The translations under genes were made by a program, and so were the position numbers. Below, piece by piece: positions 7,369 to 16,980 of a DNA stretch of 36,390 nucleotides (positions within the stretch are counted from its first letter, which is position 1; every line of letters begins with the position of its first letter). Location: NCBI GenBank assembly GCA_030627235.1, contig DAOUSL010000016.1, forward strand, positions 1 to 36,390, given 5' to 3'. The DNA comes from Thioploca sp. Lineage in GTDB: Bacteria; Pseudomonadota; Gammaproteobacteria; Beggiatoales; Beggiatoaceae. Under the pieces are notes generated by a model. The model searched no databases and was not told where the DNA came from. It saw only the letters and a program-made list of their open reading frames with translations.

Positions 7369-8640
7369 TTATTCCGCAAAATCCTGCCAATTAATCTGAA
7401 ATTTATCTATATGTAGATTCTGTTGATATGCGTACCAACCAAGTAAAAAATATTTGACTTGAGTGTTTAAATTAAGTTGTTCAAGTAAATCACTATTAGT
7501 ATCTAATTCATCTGGTTTATGATTAACAAAATCTGTTACTGAACTATCTAAATTTTGTAACGTTTTTATCCCCAGTTGATTTCTCCAAGGTTTTTCCAAC
7601 AACCATTTACCCAATAATAGTAAAATACGAGTATAACGTGATGAACGTAACATATCACATACTTGAATATAAGCGCTATTCTGTTTAGTAACTAATTTTG
7701 TTTGCAATTCTGTTAATTCAGCCTGATAATATGGATGGATAGACTGCAAGTTTACAGCAAAAGTATTCCAATCTTTCGCTATAGTTAGAATGCTATTAAT
7801 CCATTCAATTTCTTGATATAAATTTATATATATATTGTTAGGAATCAGTGATTTATATGAATTAAAACAATATAATAGGCGTTGTAAAGCCAGCCATATT
7901 TGCTGGATTCCTTCAATATCATTACCATGTAAAACTATATCTTCATTGGCTTGTAAATGTTGTAGGCAATGCCAAATTATATGAATAAAAGCTTGTTCAG
8001 AAGTCATACTACGGTCGAGTTTGACTGAATCAGCTTCATAAAATTTTAACGGTTTTGGCTTACATAATCCGTAACCAATTGCTGCTTTACTTTTATTTTC
8101 AATGGTAAGTGGTATGTCATTTAATAAGAGCAAAGCAACTTTATATAACATAATTTCTGAGCCAGATTTAAGCTCTAATTCTATTTCACTAATTGGTTTA
8201 CTATCAGTTGTCGTCTTTACTTTGCCTTGATCAAGTGCAACTTCAATCGTGCTATCTTCTATACTTAATAACCAAGTTATTCGTTTGAAATCTGTAATAA
8301 ATATTGGCTTAATACTATTAAAATTGGAGGGCAAATAGGATAAAGCAGTAGCTGGAATTTTTTCATAATCTGGAGTATCGCTGGTTATAAAAGTTTCCCA
8401 TTCTTGGCGAGTATGTAAACCACCTAATCCACTACCAGCAGTTTTTAAAGTTTGGATTTTTTTATCTCCAATATGACGAATTCTAAAGCCAATTTTACTG
8501 CGTAACAAATCATGTTCTACAGTATCAAAATAAATACTATATAACTGTTGCGAATCAGTTTGTTGTTGTAGCAATGGATGTTCTTTGACTTTGTCAATGT
8601 CTTTAGAATTTAATAATAGTTTTAGTTCAGTTTCAATCAT
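7369..8640 (-). CDS. CYTH and CHAD domain protein (inorganic triphosphatase-like)
   Basis: The 423-residue cytoplasmic protein has an N-terminal CYTH triphosphate-tunnel domain (about 1-200). It carries the ExExK signature in M-I-E-T-E-L-K and several acidic/basic strands, such as R-S-K-I-G-F-R-I-R and S-E-I-E-L-E-L-K-S-G, that line the tunnel. A C-terminal CHAD domain follows (about 208-420); this helical, His/Arg-rich fold is known to bind polyphosphate. The same architecture is found in E. coli YgiF, an inorganic triphosphatase, and tripolyphosphate hydrolysis is the best guess. The gene stands alone between a terminator-like palindrome and the signalling block. Polyphosphate metabolism would suit a sulfur bacterium, but that link is inference. 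Confidence 0.88.
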   Translation of the reverse strand: MIETELKLLLNSKDIDKVKEHPLLQQQTDSQQLYSIYFDTVEHDLLRSKIGFRIRHIGDKKIQTLKTAGSGLGGLHTRQEWETFITSDTPDYEKIPATALSYLPSNFNSIKPIFITDFKRITWLLSIEDSTIEVALDQGKVKTTTDSKPISEIELELKSGSEIMLYKVALLLLNDIPLTIENKSKAAIGYGLCKPKPLKFYEADSVKLDRSMTSEQAFIHIIWHCLQHLQANEDIVLHGNDIEGIQQIWLALQRLLYCFNSYKSLIPNNIYINLYQEIEWINSILTIAKDWNTFAVNLQSIHPYYQAELTELQTKLVTKQNSAYIQVCDMLRSSRYTRILLLLGKWLLEKPWRNQLGIKTLQNLDSSVTDFVNHKPDELDTNSDLLEQLNLNTQVKYFLLGWYAYQQNLHIDKFQINWQDFAE

Positions 8641-8719
8641 TATGTTAATAAAAATTTAGTATTTCCAAAATTATAAATCATTTATGTAATAATATCAATG
8701 ATTCAGATAGTTTTATATG

Positions 8720-8934
8720 AGGCTATTTTATTAGAAATTCTGACAATGGCAATGGTATTGCGTCTTAAAAAGATGGCTAAAATTTTTACAGCTCATCGGG
8801 CTAATAGAGGCAGTGGTTATTGATTGATGTATATCTACTATAATTTAGTTATTACTCAATTACATGATACACTTAATTACGAAAATATTGTTGATAAAAG
8901 AATTATGTTTAAGATTAGTTTTACAGCAGAATAA
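8720..8934 (+). pseudogene. Decayed 3' end of a histidine kinase gene
   Basis: This stretch matches the last ~200 bases of the giant kinase gene (about 15760-15964) at the DNA level. For example GTATATCT-xx-TATAATTTAGTTA is shared, as are ATTCTGACAATGG and ATTATGTTTAAGATT. In frame it reads G-S-G-Y-stop-L-M-Y-I-Y-Y-N-L-V-I-T-Q-L against G-S-G-L-G-M-Y-I-C-Y-N-L-V-T-T-Q-L in the intact gene. It carries an in-frame TGA near 8821, small deletions, and no upstream portion. It is the remnant of a related kinase gene whose 5' part has been deleted. It fills most of the 337-bp gap between the CYTH-CHAD gene and the next kinase. Confidence 0.85.
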
Positions 8935-8977
8935 TGGAACATACTTAATAAAAAATTATATATTTGGAAAATAGTCA

Positions 8978-10642
8978 ATGAAATTAGTCAGAAAGAAAAA
9001 AGACGGTAGTGCAGCAGAAATAAAAGTAACTGAGAAAAAAACTCAAAATGAATTACCACCATGGAAAGTATTGATTGTTGATGATGAAATAGATATTCAC
9101 GAAATGACTAAATTAGGTTTGGAAGATTTTAAATTTGCCAACAAACCCTTAAAAATTTTACACGCTATGTCTGGTATTGAAGCTCGAGAAATTTTGCAAA
9201 CAGAATCGGATATTGCAGTGGCTCTAATTGATGTGGTTATGGAAACCGATGATGCTGGCTTAAAATTAGTCAATTATATTCGTAACGAATTAAAATACTC
9301 TACAATTCGCTTAATTATTCGTACTGGTCAACCCGGTATGGCTCCAGAAAGGGAAGTGATTGAATGTTATGATATTGATGATTATAAAAGTAAAACTGAG
9401 TTGCGGGATGATAAGCTCTATACCACTATGCGTATGTCCCTTAAATCCTATCGAGATTTGATTACTCTTAATTCTAATCGGAAAGCTTTAAGAACAATTT
9501 TGGAAGCTGTACCGAAATTTCACCATGCCCAATCTTTGCACCAATTTTTCAATGGTGTGTTAAGCCAACTTATTGGTCTATGTAATCTGGGCAAAAATAG
9601 TCTAATTTCTACAGTTCATAATGGTCTTGTTATTACAGCAGATCACCAACATCATACAACAGTTCAATCCAGTATTGGTCAGTTTGCATCAGAAGAAGTT
9701 GAAAAAGTTCGTCAAATTTGTGTAAATCAGATAGTAGGTAAAATAGATAATGGAGTATTACCAACAGATGCACTTTTACTACCACTTGAAATCAACAAGA
9801 AACCAATTGGTTTTGTTTATTTAGAAAATGCTCAACATTTAAGTGAAGATGATTTAGACCTCATTAAAATTATGGCTCACCAATGTGCCAGTGCATTAGA
9901 AACTTTACATATGTTAGATGTTGCTGAACAAGCTCGTAAAGAGGCTGAATTAGCTAATAAAGCTAAAAGCCAATTTTTAGCCAACATGAGCCATGAATTG
10001 CGTACTCCATTAAATGCGATAATTGGTTATAGCGAAATGTTACAAGAAACAGCTGAAGATTTAGAAATTGATGATTTTATTGATGATTTACAAAAAATTC
10101 AAGGTTCTGGCAAGCATTTATTAGAACTCATTAATGATGTGCTTGATCTGTCCAAAATTGAAGCTGGTAAAATGGATTTATATTTAGAGACTTTTGAACT
10201 AAATCCTGTTTTAAATGAAATTGTTGAGTCAATTAAACCTTTAGCTCATAAAAATTCCAACACTATAACGATAGAATTTGATAAACAATTAGGCAATATA
10301 TGTACTGACATTACCAAATTACGTCAAATGTTATTAAATTTAATGAGTAATGCGGTTAAATTTACAAATAACGGCCAGATTCATTTAAAAGTAAAATATG
10401 AAGATAAACAAATAATTTTTTATGTTATGGATAATGGTATTGGCATGACAGTTGAGCAACATAAGAAGATATTTGCATATTTTACTCAGGCTGATTCTTC
10501 AATGACTCGCCGTTACGGTGGTACTGGTTTAGGTCTAGCCATTACCCAGAAATTTGCCAAAATACTTGGAGGTACGCTTCAAGTTGAAAGTGAAATTAGA
10601 CATGGTAGCACTTTTATACTTTCTTTACCTATAAATATTTAA
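8978..10642 (+). CDS. Receiver-DUF3369-histidine kinase hybrid
   Basis: A 554-residue cytoplasmic signalling protein with no membrane helix. A receiver domain (about 29-150) has the acidic pair D35/D36 and the predicted phospho-acceptor Asp85 ([11 protein letters not shown]). A DUF3369 region (about 160-310, GAF-like) follows, with its characteristic [14 protein letters not shown] opening. A HisKA domain carries the phospho-acceptor His339 in [13 protein letters not shown]. The HATPase domain (about 440-554) has the N box (NLMSNAVKF), G1 (DNGIGM) and G2 (GGTGLGLAI). Having the receiver first suggests it takes phosphate from another kinase before signalling on. It is 103 bp upstream of the giant kinase on the same strand, so the two probably work together. 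No output DNA-binding domain is present. GGAA about ten bases upstream may serve as a weak ribosome site. Confidence 0.93.
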   Translation: MKLVRKKKDGSAAEIKVTEKKTQNELPPWKVLIVDDEIDIHEMTKLGLEDFKFANKPLKILHAMSGIEAREILQTESDIAVALIDVVMETDDAGLKLVNYIRNELKYSTIRLIIRTGQPGMAPEREVIECYDIDDYKSKTELRDDKLYTTMRMSLKSYRDLITLNSNRKALRTILEAVPKFHHAQSLHQFFNGVLSQLIGLCNLGKNSLISTVHNGLVITADHQHHTTVQSSIGQFASEEVEKVRQICVNQIVGKIDNGVLPTDALLLPLEINKKPIGFVYLENAQHLSEDDLDLIKIMAHQCASALETLHMLDVAEQARKEAELANKAKSQFLANMSHELRTPLNAIIGYSEMLQETAEDLEIDDFIDDLQKIQGSGKHLLELINDVLDLSKIEAGKMDLYLETFELNPVLNEIVESIKPLAHKNSNTITIEFDKQLGNICTDITKLRQMLLNLMSNAVKFTNNGQIHLKVKYEDKQIIFYVMDNGIGMTVEQHKKIFAYFTQADSSMTRRYGGTGLGLAITQKFAKILGGTLQVESEIRHGSTFILSLPINI

Positions 10643-10744
10643 AACCGCCAAAGTATATAAGCCATTTCATGTAATTGGAGTTATGTAAACAATACTTGCG
10701 TAACTTCAGTTATTAAAATTTATCTCATTTTAGGAAACTTAACC

Positions 10745-13700
10745 ATGTTAACCATACCAAATTACCAAATCAAAGAACAAATCTACGAAAGCATAAATTC
10801 CACCGTTTATCGTGGCATAAGAAATAAAGATAATCAACCAGTTATTTTAAAAATGCTGAAACAAGATTATCCAACTCAGGCTGAACTTACACGCTATCAG
10901 CAAGAATATGAAATTATTCATGATTTAAGTTTAGAAGGAGTAATTAAAGTTTATGATATCGAAAAATACCAAAATACATTAATTATTATTCTAGAAGATT
11001 TTAATGGTGAATCTTTGAAACAGTTAATAGTAGATCGTCCATTGACAATCCAAGAGTTTCTACCTATTGCTATCCAAATAGCTGATAATTTAGCTAATAT
11101 TCATGCAGCAAATATTATTCACAAAGATATTAATCCAAGTAATATTGTTTGGGAACCAAGAACTAAGCTATTAAAAATTATTGATTTTGGAATAGCCAGC
11201 CTGTTACCACGTGAAAATCCTACTTTAAAAAATCCTGAACAATTAGAAGGAACTTTAGCTTATCTTTCCCCAGAACAAACTGGTCGTATTAATCGTAGCA
11301 TGGATTATCGCACTGATTTATATTCATTAGGAGTAACATTTTACGAATTATTAACTGGACAATTGCCTTTTAAAAATACTGATGCAATGGAATTAGTACA
11401 TTGTCATATCGCTAAAAATTCAACTCCAATAAACGAAATAAATCCAGAAATACCACAGATTATTTCCGATCTTGTAATGAAACTATTAGCCAAAAATGCT
11501 GAAGACAGATATCAATCAGCTTTTGGCTTAAAAGCAGATTTGGAGAGATACCAAGAAAACCTGACAGGTCTTGAAGACCTGTCAGGTTTGCAGTTTGAAT
11601 TGGCCCAACACGATTTCTCTGGGAAATTTGAAATCCCGCAAAAATTATACGGTCGAACAAATGAAATAAATACCTTATTGCAAACTTTTGATAGAGTTAG
11701 TAATAGCAATACAGAAATGATGTTAGTAGCAGGCTATTCTGGGGTAGGCAAAACAGCTTTAGTCCATGAAGTGCATAAACCCATGACCGAAAAACAGGGG
11801 TATTTTGCTTCTGGTAAATTCGATCAATTTCAAAAAAATATTCCTTATTCTGCTATTACCCAAGCATTTAATCAATTTTGTCGGTATTTATTGATAGAAA
11901 ATGCAGAAAGTTTAGCTAATTGGCAAACTAAAATTTTGACAGCAGTAGGTAATAATGGTCAGATTATAATTGACGTTATTCCAGATTTAGAACTAATCAT
12001 TGGTAAACAGCCACCAGTAGCAGAAGTTAGTGCTACCGAAGCCCAAAACCGTTTCCAAATGTTTTTTTCAAATTTTATCAAAATATTATGTAGTAAAGAA
12101 CATCCATTTATTTTATTTATTGATGATTTACAATGGATAGATTCAGCTTCATTAAGTTTGCTCAAAAATATTATGCTTGATACCGGAATTCAATATTTAT
12201 TAATTATTGGAGCTTATCGGGATAATGAAGTTGATGCTGGCCATCCGTTTATTATGGCAGTAAAAGAATTGCAAAAATCGGAAATAATTATTAATAAGAT
12301 TAAATTAACTAATCTACAAATATCTGATGTTAATGAATTATTACAAGACACTTTACGAAATAACGCTAGTAACACTTTGGCTGATTTAGTTTACCAAAAA
12401 ACTCAAGGCAATGCTTTTTTCACTCATCAGTTTTTGCATACTTTGTATGAAGAAGAATTATTGCATTTTGAACAACAACAATGGCATTGGGATATTACAC
12501 AAATAGCTGCCAAGAACATTACTGATAATGTAGTTGAGTTAATGGCTAACAAGATTAATAAATTACCACAAGAAACCTCAGAAATATTGCAGTTAGCAGC
12601 TTGTATTGGTAATCAATTTGACTTGCCTATATTGACTATTATTTCTGAACTTGATCAACAGGAAACTGCAAAAAAATTACAGCCAGCGATTGTTGAAGGT
12701 CTTGTCCAACCTTTAGATGAAAAATCTCAATTTAAATTTCTACATGATAGAGTACAACAAGCTGCTTATGCACGGATTGATTCTGAGCAAAAGAAAACTG
12801 TACATTTGACAATAGGTCGTTTACTGTTAAAAAATACCTTAGCTAATATATTAGAAGATAAAGTATTTGATATTATAGTACATTTTAACCACAGCCTTGA
12901 ATTAATTGATAATCAGGCAGAACAATTTGAAGTAGCCAGACTAAATTTAATAGCAGGAAAAAAAGCTAAAGCTGCTACTGCTTATAATTCTGCCTTGCAA
13001 TATCTGAAAGTTGGGGAAAAATGTCTTAATCCAACTAGTTGGCAACAATGTTATGATTTTACTCTAGATTTATACAAAAAATTGGCAGAAATTGAATTCT
13101 TAAATGGCAATTTTGAACAATCAGAACAAATAATTCGGCAAACAGTGCAACAGGTCAAAACTCCTTTAGAAAAAGCTGAAGTATTACACATGCTCATAGT
13201 GCAATACACCTTGAGTGCTCTTTATCCAAAAGCAATCCAAACTGGACAACAAGCTTTAGCTTTACTTGGAATAGAGTTAGCTGAAGATAATTTTGAACAA
13301 GTTCGTAATCAAGAGATGAATAAGAACAAAGAGATTATTGGCGATAGAACGATTGCTTCTCTCTTTGATTTACCGATAATGACCAATCCTATTTATCAGA
13401 CAGCTGTAAAAATATTGATCACAATGGGACCACCTTGTTACCGTTCCCATCAAAAGCTTTGGGCTGTGATTGTGTCTAAAGTAGTTAACTTAACTCTTAT
13501 CCATGGTAATGTACCACAAGTAGGTTATAGCCATACTGCTTATGGTGGTTTACTTGGTTACGTTTGGAATGATTATACAACAGGTGCAGAATTTGGTCAT
13601 TTAGCCACTCGCTTAATGCATGAAAAATTTGCAGACTCTTCAGCATCTCAAAGTGTGTTTTGTTTAATGATAGGTAGCTCTTTACGACATTGGTCTAGGC

Positions 13701-15976
13701 CATTAAAAGAAGCTTCGGTAGATTATAATCAAGCCTACCAAATTGGGCTTGATTCGGGCAATTTACAATATGCTGTGTATGCATTTGGACATAACATGTA
13801 TTGTCGTTTCTATCAAGGAGTTAATTTACCAGAACTTTTACAAGAGATAAATGGTTATCTAACTTTTTGTCTTTCCAGAAAAAATCAATGGGGTATTGAT
13901 CTAATGGAAGCTGGAATAATGGTAATATTAAATATAATGGGAGATATTAAAAATAAAACTACGGTATTTTGTAAACCAGAATTGACTGAAGCTCAGTTTT
14001 TAGCACGATGTGAAGCTCACGAAAATATTCAAGTACTTTGCATTTTTTATATTATGAAAACTGGGTCTTTATATTTGCATGGCCACTTTACAGAAGCATT
14101 AGACAGTATTCGAGAAGCCGAACAACGTTTTATTACTGTTGCAACACAAGGTTTATTGCTTTCTGCTGAACATCGTTTTAATGAATCATTCGTTTTATTA
14201 GCACTGTACCCACAAGTTTCAGTAGAACTACAAACAGATTACTGGAAAAAAATTGAAGCCAACCAATCGTTAGCAAAAATTTGGGCCGATAATTGTCCAG
14301 AAAATTATCAGCATCGCTATTTTTTGGTGGCAGCAGAAATGGCTTGTATTAATGGCAAAGATTTAGAAGCAATAGATTTATATGACCAAGCAATTATTTC
14401 TGCTAGAGACAATGGATTTATCCAAAATGAAGCTATTGCCAATGAACTAGCTGCTAAATTTTGGTTAAATAAAAATAAAGAAGAATTTGCTCAAATTTAT
14501 CTTAGAAAAGCTTACTACTGTTACCAACAATGGGGAGCAATAGCTAAAGTTAAGCAATTAGAAGAAAAATATCCACAATTACTAACGACAACTTTAAACC
14601 AAAATATTGATACAAGTCATACAGTAATGAGTTCAAACGTAACTCAATTTCAAATATCAAAAACATTAGATATAGATAGCATAGCCAAAGCTGCCCAAAT
14701 TTTAGCTGGAGAAATTGTTCTAAGCAAATTACTAGAAAAAATGATGTCAATTGTAATTGAGAATGCTGGAGCTGAGAGAGGATTTTTACTATTACCACAA
14801 GCTGAACAATGGTTTATTGAAGCAGAAGGTGCAATAGATAAGGTAACCGTATTAAAATCTCAACCAGTCAATAAATATTTGCCAGAAGCAATCATAAGTT
14901 ATGTAGCTCATACTCAGGAAAATGTTTGGTTAGACAATGCCAGCCAAGAAGGACTTTATATTGAAAATTCCTATATTAAAGCTCATCAAACTCAATCAGT
15001 ATTATGTTTTCCTATTATTTATCAGCAACAATTGCGGGCTATTTTATATTTTGAAAATAACCTAACAACCGGAGCGTTCACTCCTCAACGTCTCAAAGTA
15101 TTAACTATGCTGTCTAGCCAAATAGCTATTTCATTGGAAAATGCTCAAGTTATGGCTAATTTAGATGCCAGAGTAAAAGAAAGAACCACTCAATTAAATA
15201 CTAAAGTAAAAGAGTTAACTAAAACCCGTCACGAATTAGTCCAAAGTGAAAAAATGGCCTCACTAGGACGCTTAGTAGCTGGTTTTGCCCATGAACTAAA
15301 TACACCACTTGGAGTTGCTATTGGTAGTGCTTCCTTGTTACGCAGAAAAGCCAAACAAATTAATAATTTAATGGAACAGGAAGAAGTTGATGTGGATGAA
15401 CTATTATCATCACTGGAAAGCATTGATAAAGGGTCTGACTTAACTTTATCTAACTTGGAACGGGCTGCCAATTTAGTTACTAGCTTTAAACGGACAGCTG
15501 TTGACCAAACTTCTGATGAAGTACGAACATTTCATGTCCACCAGGTGGTTAATGACATTATTAATACCCTAAATAGTCGCTTTAAAAAGACTGATATTTC
15601 TATTCAAGTAAGTTGTCCAGATGATATTAAAATAAAAAGTTTACCAGGAGCTTTGGAACAAGTTCTAACTAATTTACTAATGAATAGCTATACTCATGGT
15701 TTCAATGAAGGTAAAGATGCTGGAATTATCCAACTCAACGTGCAACTTAATAAAGATAAATTGCATTTAGAATATTCTGACAATGGTAAGGGGATTGAGT
15801 CTGAAAATATGGAGAAAATCTTTGAGCCGTTTTTTACCACTCATCGTGCTAGTGGAGGCAGTGGTTTGGGAATGTATATCTGTTATAATTTAGTTACTAC
15901 TCAATTAAATGGCACACTTACTTGTAAAAGTATTATTGGCGATGGTGTTATGTTTAAGATTGATTTTCCGATATAA
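10745..15976 (+). CDS. Giant Ser/Thr kinase-AAA ATPase-GAF-histidine kinase
   Basis: A 1743-residue sensor with several signalling modules in one chain. A Ser/Thr protein kinase-like domain (1-270) has H-K-D-I-N-P-S-N at 126-133 and DFG at 147-149; the usual catalytic-loop Lys is Asn130. An AAA/STAND-type ATPase follows (about 300-600) with Walker A GYSGVGKT at 330-337 and the Walker B-like ILFIDDLQWID. A long helical TPR-like region runs to about 1300, then a GAF domain (about 1315-1463), a coiled segment, HisKA with His1516 (GFAHELNTPLG), and HATPase (about 1632-1743; DNGKGI, GSGLGMYI). This architecture is common in cyanobacteria and large sulfur bacteria; the signal is unknown. Residues 271-282, in the linker after the kinase, are encoded by an inserted palindromic repeat. 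AGGAAA precedes the start. Confidence 0.93.
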   Translation: MLTIPNYQIKEQIYESINSTVYRGIRNKDNQPVILKMLKQDYPTQAELTRYQQEYEIIHDLSLEGVIKVYDIEKYQNTLIIILEDFNGESLKQLIVDRPLTIQEFLPIAIQIADNLANIHAANIIHKDINPSNIVWEPRTKLLKIIDFGIASLLPRENPTLKNPEQLEGTLAYLSPEQTGRINRSMDYRTDLYSLGVTFYELLTGQLPFKNTDAMELVHCHIAKNSTPINEINPEIPQIISDLVMKLLAKNAEDRYQSAFGLKADLERYQENLTGLEDLSGLQFELAQHDFSGKFEIPQKLYGRTNEINTLLQTFDRVSNSNTEMMLVAGYSGVGKTALVHEVHKPMTEKQGYFASGKFDQFQKNIPYSAITQAFNQFCRYLLIENAESLANWQTKILTAVGNNGQIIIDVIPDLELIIGKQPPVAEVSATEAQNRFQMFFSNFIKILCSKEHPFILFIDDLQWIDSASLSLLKNIMLDTGIQYLLIIGAYRDNEVDAGHPFIMAVKELQKSEIIINKIKLTNLQISDVNELLQDTLRNNASNTLADLVYQKTQGNAFFTHQFLHTLYEEELLHFEQQQWHWDITQIAAKNITDNVVELMANKINKLPQETSEILQLAACIGNQFDLPILTIISELDQQETAKKLQPAIVEGLVQPLDEKSQFKFLHDRVQQAAYARIDSEQKKTVHLTIGRLLLKNTLANILEDKVFDIIVHFNHSLELIDNQAEQFEVARLNLIAGKKAKAATAYNSALQYLKVGEKCLNPTSWQQCYDFTLDLYKKLAEIEFLNGNFEQSEQIIRQTVQQVKTPLEKAEVLHMLIVQYTLSALYPKAIQTGQQALALLGIELAEDNFEQVRNQEMNKNKEIIGDRTIASLFDLPIMTNPIYQTAVKILITMGPPCYRSHQKLWAVIVSKVVNLTLIHGNVPQVGYSHTAYGGLLGYVWNDYTTGAEFGHLATRLMHEKFADSSASQSVFCLMIGSSLRHWSRPLKEASVDYNQAYQIGLDSGNLQYAVYAFGHNMYCRFYQGVNLPELLQEINGYLTFCLSRKNQWGIDLMEAGIMVILNIMGDIKNKTTVFCKPELTEAQFLARCEAHENIQVLCIFYIMKTGSLYLHGHFTEALDSIREAEQRFITVATQGLLLSAEHRFNESFVLLALYPQVSVELQTDYWKKIEANQSLAKIWADNCPENYQHRYFLVAAEMACINGKDLEAIDLYDQAIISARDNGFIQNEAIANELAAKFWLNKNKEEFAQIYLRKAYYCYQQWGAIAKVKQLEEKYPQLLTTTLNQNIDTSHTVMSSNVTQFQISKTLDIDSIAKAAQILAGEIVLSKLLEKMMSIVIENAGAERGFLLLPQAEQWFIEAEGAIDKVTVLKSQPVNKYLPEAIISYVAHTQENVWLDNASQEGLYIENSYIKAHQTQSVLCFPIIYQQQLRAILYFENNLTTGAFTPQRLKVLTMLSSQIAISLENAQVMANLDARVKERTTQLNTKVKELTKTRHELVQSEKMASLGRLVAGFAHELNTPLGVAIGSASLLRRKAKQINNLMEQEEVDVDELLSSLESIDKGSDLTLSNLERAANLVTSFKRTAVDQTSDEVRTFHVHQVVNDIINTLNSRFKKTDISIQVSCPDDIKIKSLPGALEQVLTNLLMNSYTHGFNEGKDAGIIQLNVQLNKDKLHLEYSDNGKGIESENMEKIFEPFFTTHRASGGSGLGMYICYNLVTTQLNGTLTCKSIIGDGVMFKIDFPI
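11557..11589. repeat. Palindromic repeat inserted in frame in the kinase gene
   Basis: Two exact 16-bp arms around one central base, starting AAACCTGACAGGTCTT, form a palindrome of the same type as the one at 7297-7329. It is translated in frame to about N-L-T-G-L-E-D-L-S-G-L (residues 271-282), lying in the linker between the kinase-like domain and the conserved QKLYGR start of the ATPase region. Confidence 0.85.
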
Positions 15977-16024
15977 AAATGTTTTGGGAATGAGGTACGG
16001 TTTCTTGAAATCCTGATAAAATTT

Positions 16025-16060
16025 GTTACTTAGGTTTCGGGAAATCCGCTATGCTCCATT
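16025..16060. repeat. Truncated copy of the GTTTCGGGAA repeat
   Basis: 36 bases beginning GTTACTTAGGTTTCGGG match the segment at 16844-16879 with few differences, but the closing arm of the hairpin is missing. With that copy it forms a direct repeat flanking the broken sensor gene. Confidence 0.7.
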
Positions 16061-16113
16061 AACCATTAAAAATAACTGAACAGAATAATATCATTGCAAT
16101 TATTAAATTGGAA

Positions 16114-16776
16114 GTGAAACAATCTCTTTCTTGTACAACTATTGTTAAAATGGGTATTAGGATAGCATTTATTATTATTGCTGTAACTTTGCTTAGTTAT
16201 TAGCATATAATGTCTAATTTAGAATTACAAGTGGTTGAGTAACTTAATAAATATATTACAGAACGAGGACAGTATGAAAGTAATTTATTCTTACTAGCAG
16301 AAGATAATCATATTTTACTTAAAAAAGAGTTATTGTGGCAACTTAAAAAATTAGATAATAAAGACCCAAAAGCGGAATTTGAACATTTGTTTTCCAAATC
16401 ACCAGATGGTATAACTCGAAATCGACCAGAACTTTTTGATGGAACACGACAAGCCGGTGTTTACATTGGTGAAAATATTACCATTAACGCTGATGTTCGT
16501 AGACGTGTACTTACTTTTTATGAACTAGCAACATCGTATGGTAGAGCATGGCATAATCGTTTTCAAACTACTTATTTTACTGCTCCTGACAATATAAATG
16601 TTCTTTATTGGCCTGATGAGGAATATATATTAGTTGCTGATAAGAAACATAATCCAAAACGAGAACCAGTTTGGACTGGACTTGTATTTGATCAGGCTGC
16701 TAAACTTTGGATGATATCCTACGTAACACCAATAGATATAAAAAGTAAGCATAAATGGAATTGCATCAAGATGTAA
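16114..16776 (+). pseudogene. Broken periplasmic sensor domain of a signalling protein
   Basis: The reading frame is continuous from a GTG at 16114 (or ATG at 16150) to 16776 except for two in-frame stops, TAG at 16201-16203 and TAA at 16240-16242. It starts with a membrane helix (IRIAFIIIAVTLLSY) and continues as an extracytoplasmic sensor with segments such as Y-I-T-E-R-G, R-Q-A-G-V-Y-I-G, R-R-R-V-L-T-F-Y and V-W-T-G-L-V-F-D. This resembles the input domain of large sensor histidine kinases or chemoreceptors. After about 16755 the frame shifts (H-Q-D-V-I-R-K-L-I continues in another frame) and no kinase or methyl-accepting domain follows. The part after the second stop could be read as a 147-codon frame from TTG 16333, but I see no sign that it is translated. 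Direct repeats at 16025 and 16844 flank it. Confidence 0.75.
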
Positions 16777-16852
16777 TTCGTAAACTCATTACATCCTACA
16801 AAAAGTCCGTAATTAACTGTATAGCTTTGGGCAATTTCATGTCGTTACTTAA

Positions 16853-16887
16853 GTTTCGGGAAATCTGCTTCGCTCCATTCCCGAAAC
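16853..16887. repeat. Complete GTTTCGGGAA hairpin repeat
   Basis: GTTTCGGGAA (16853-16862) and TTCCCGAAAC (16878-16887) are perfect 10-bp arms around a 15-nt loop. Related copies lie at 16025-16060 (truncated) and 34998-35034. It lies beyond the broken sensor gene and before the end of the opposing cytochrome gene, where it could act as a terminator. Confidence 0.8.
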
Positions 16888-16980
16888 AACCATCAATATT
16901 TTTAATAAAATCTCACAAAAAAAACATAATCAGACAGTTGAAATATTTATGCCTAATTATGCTTTGATAATCAACTATGT

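Noticed and set aside
16333..16776. A separate intact 147-residue gene
   Set aside because: The same frame continues upstream through two stop codons with clear sensor-domain sequence, so it is the rear part of a broken gene.
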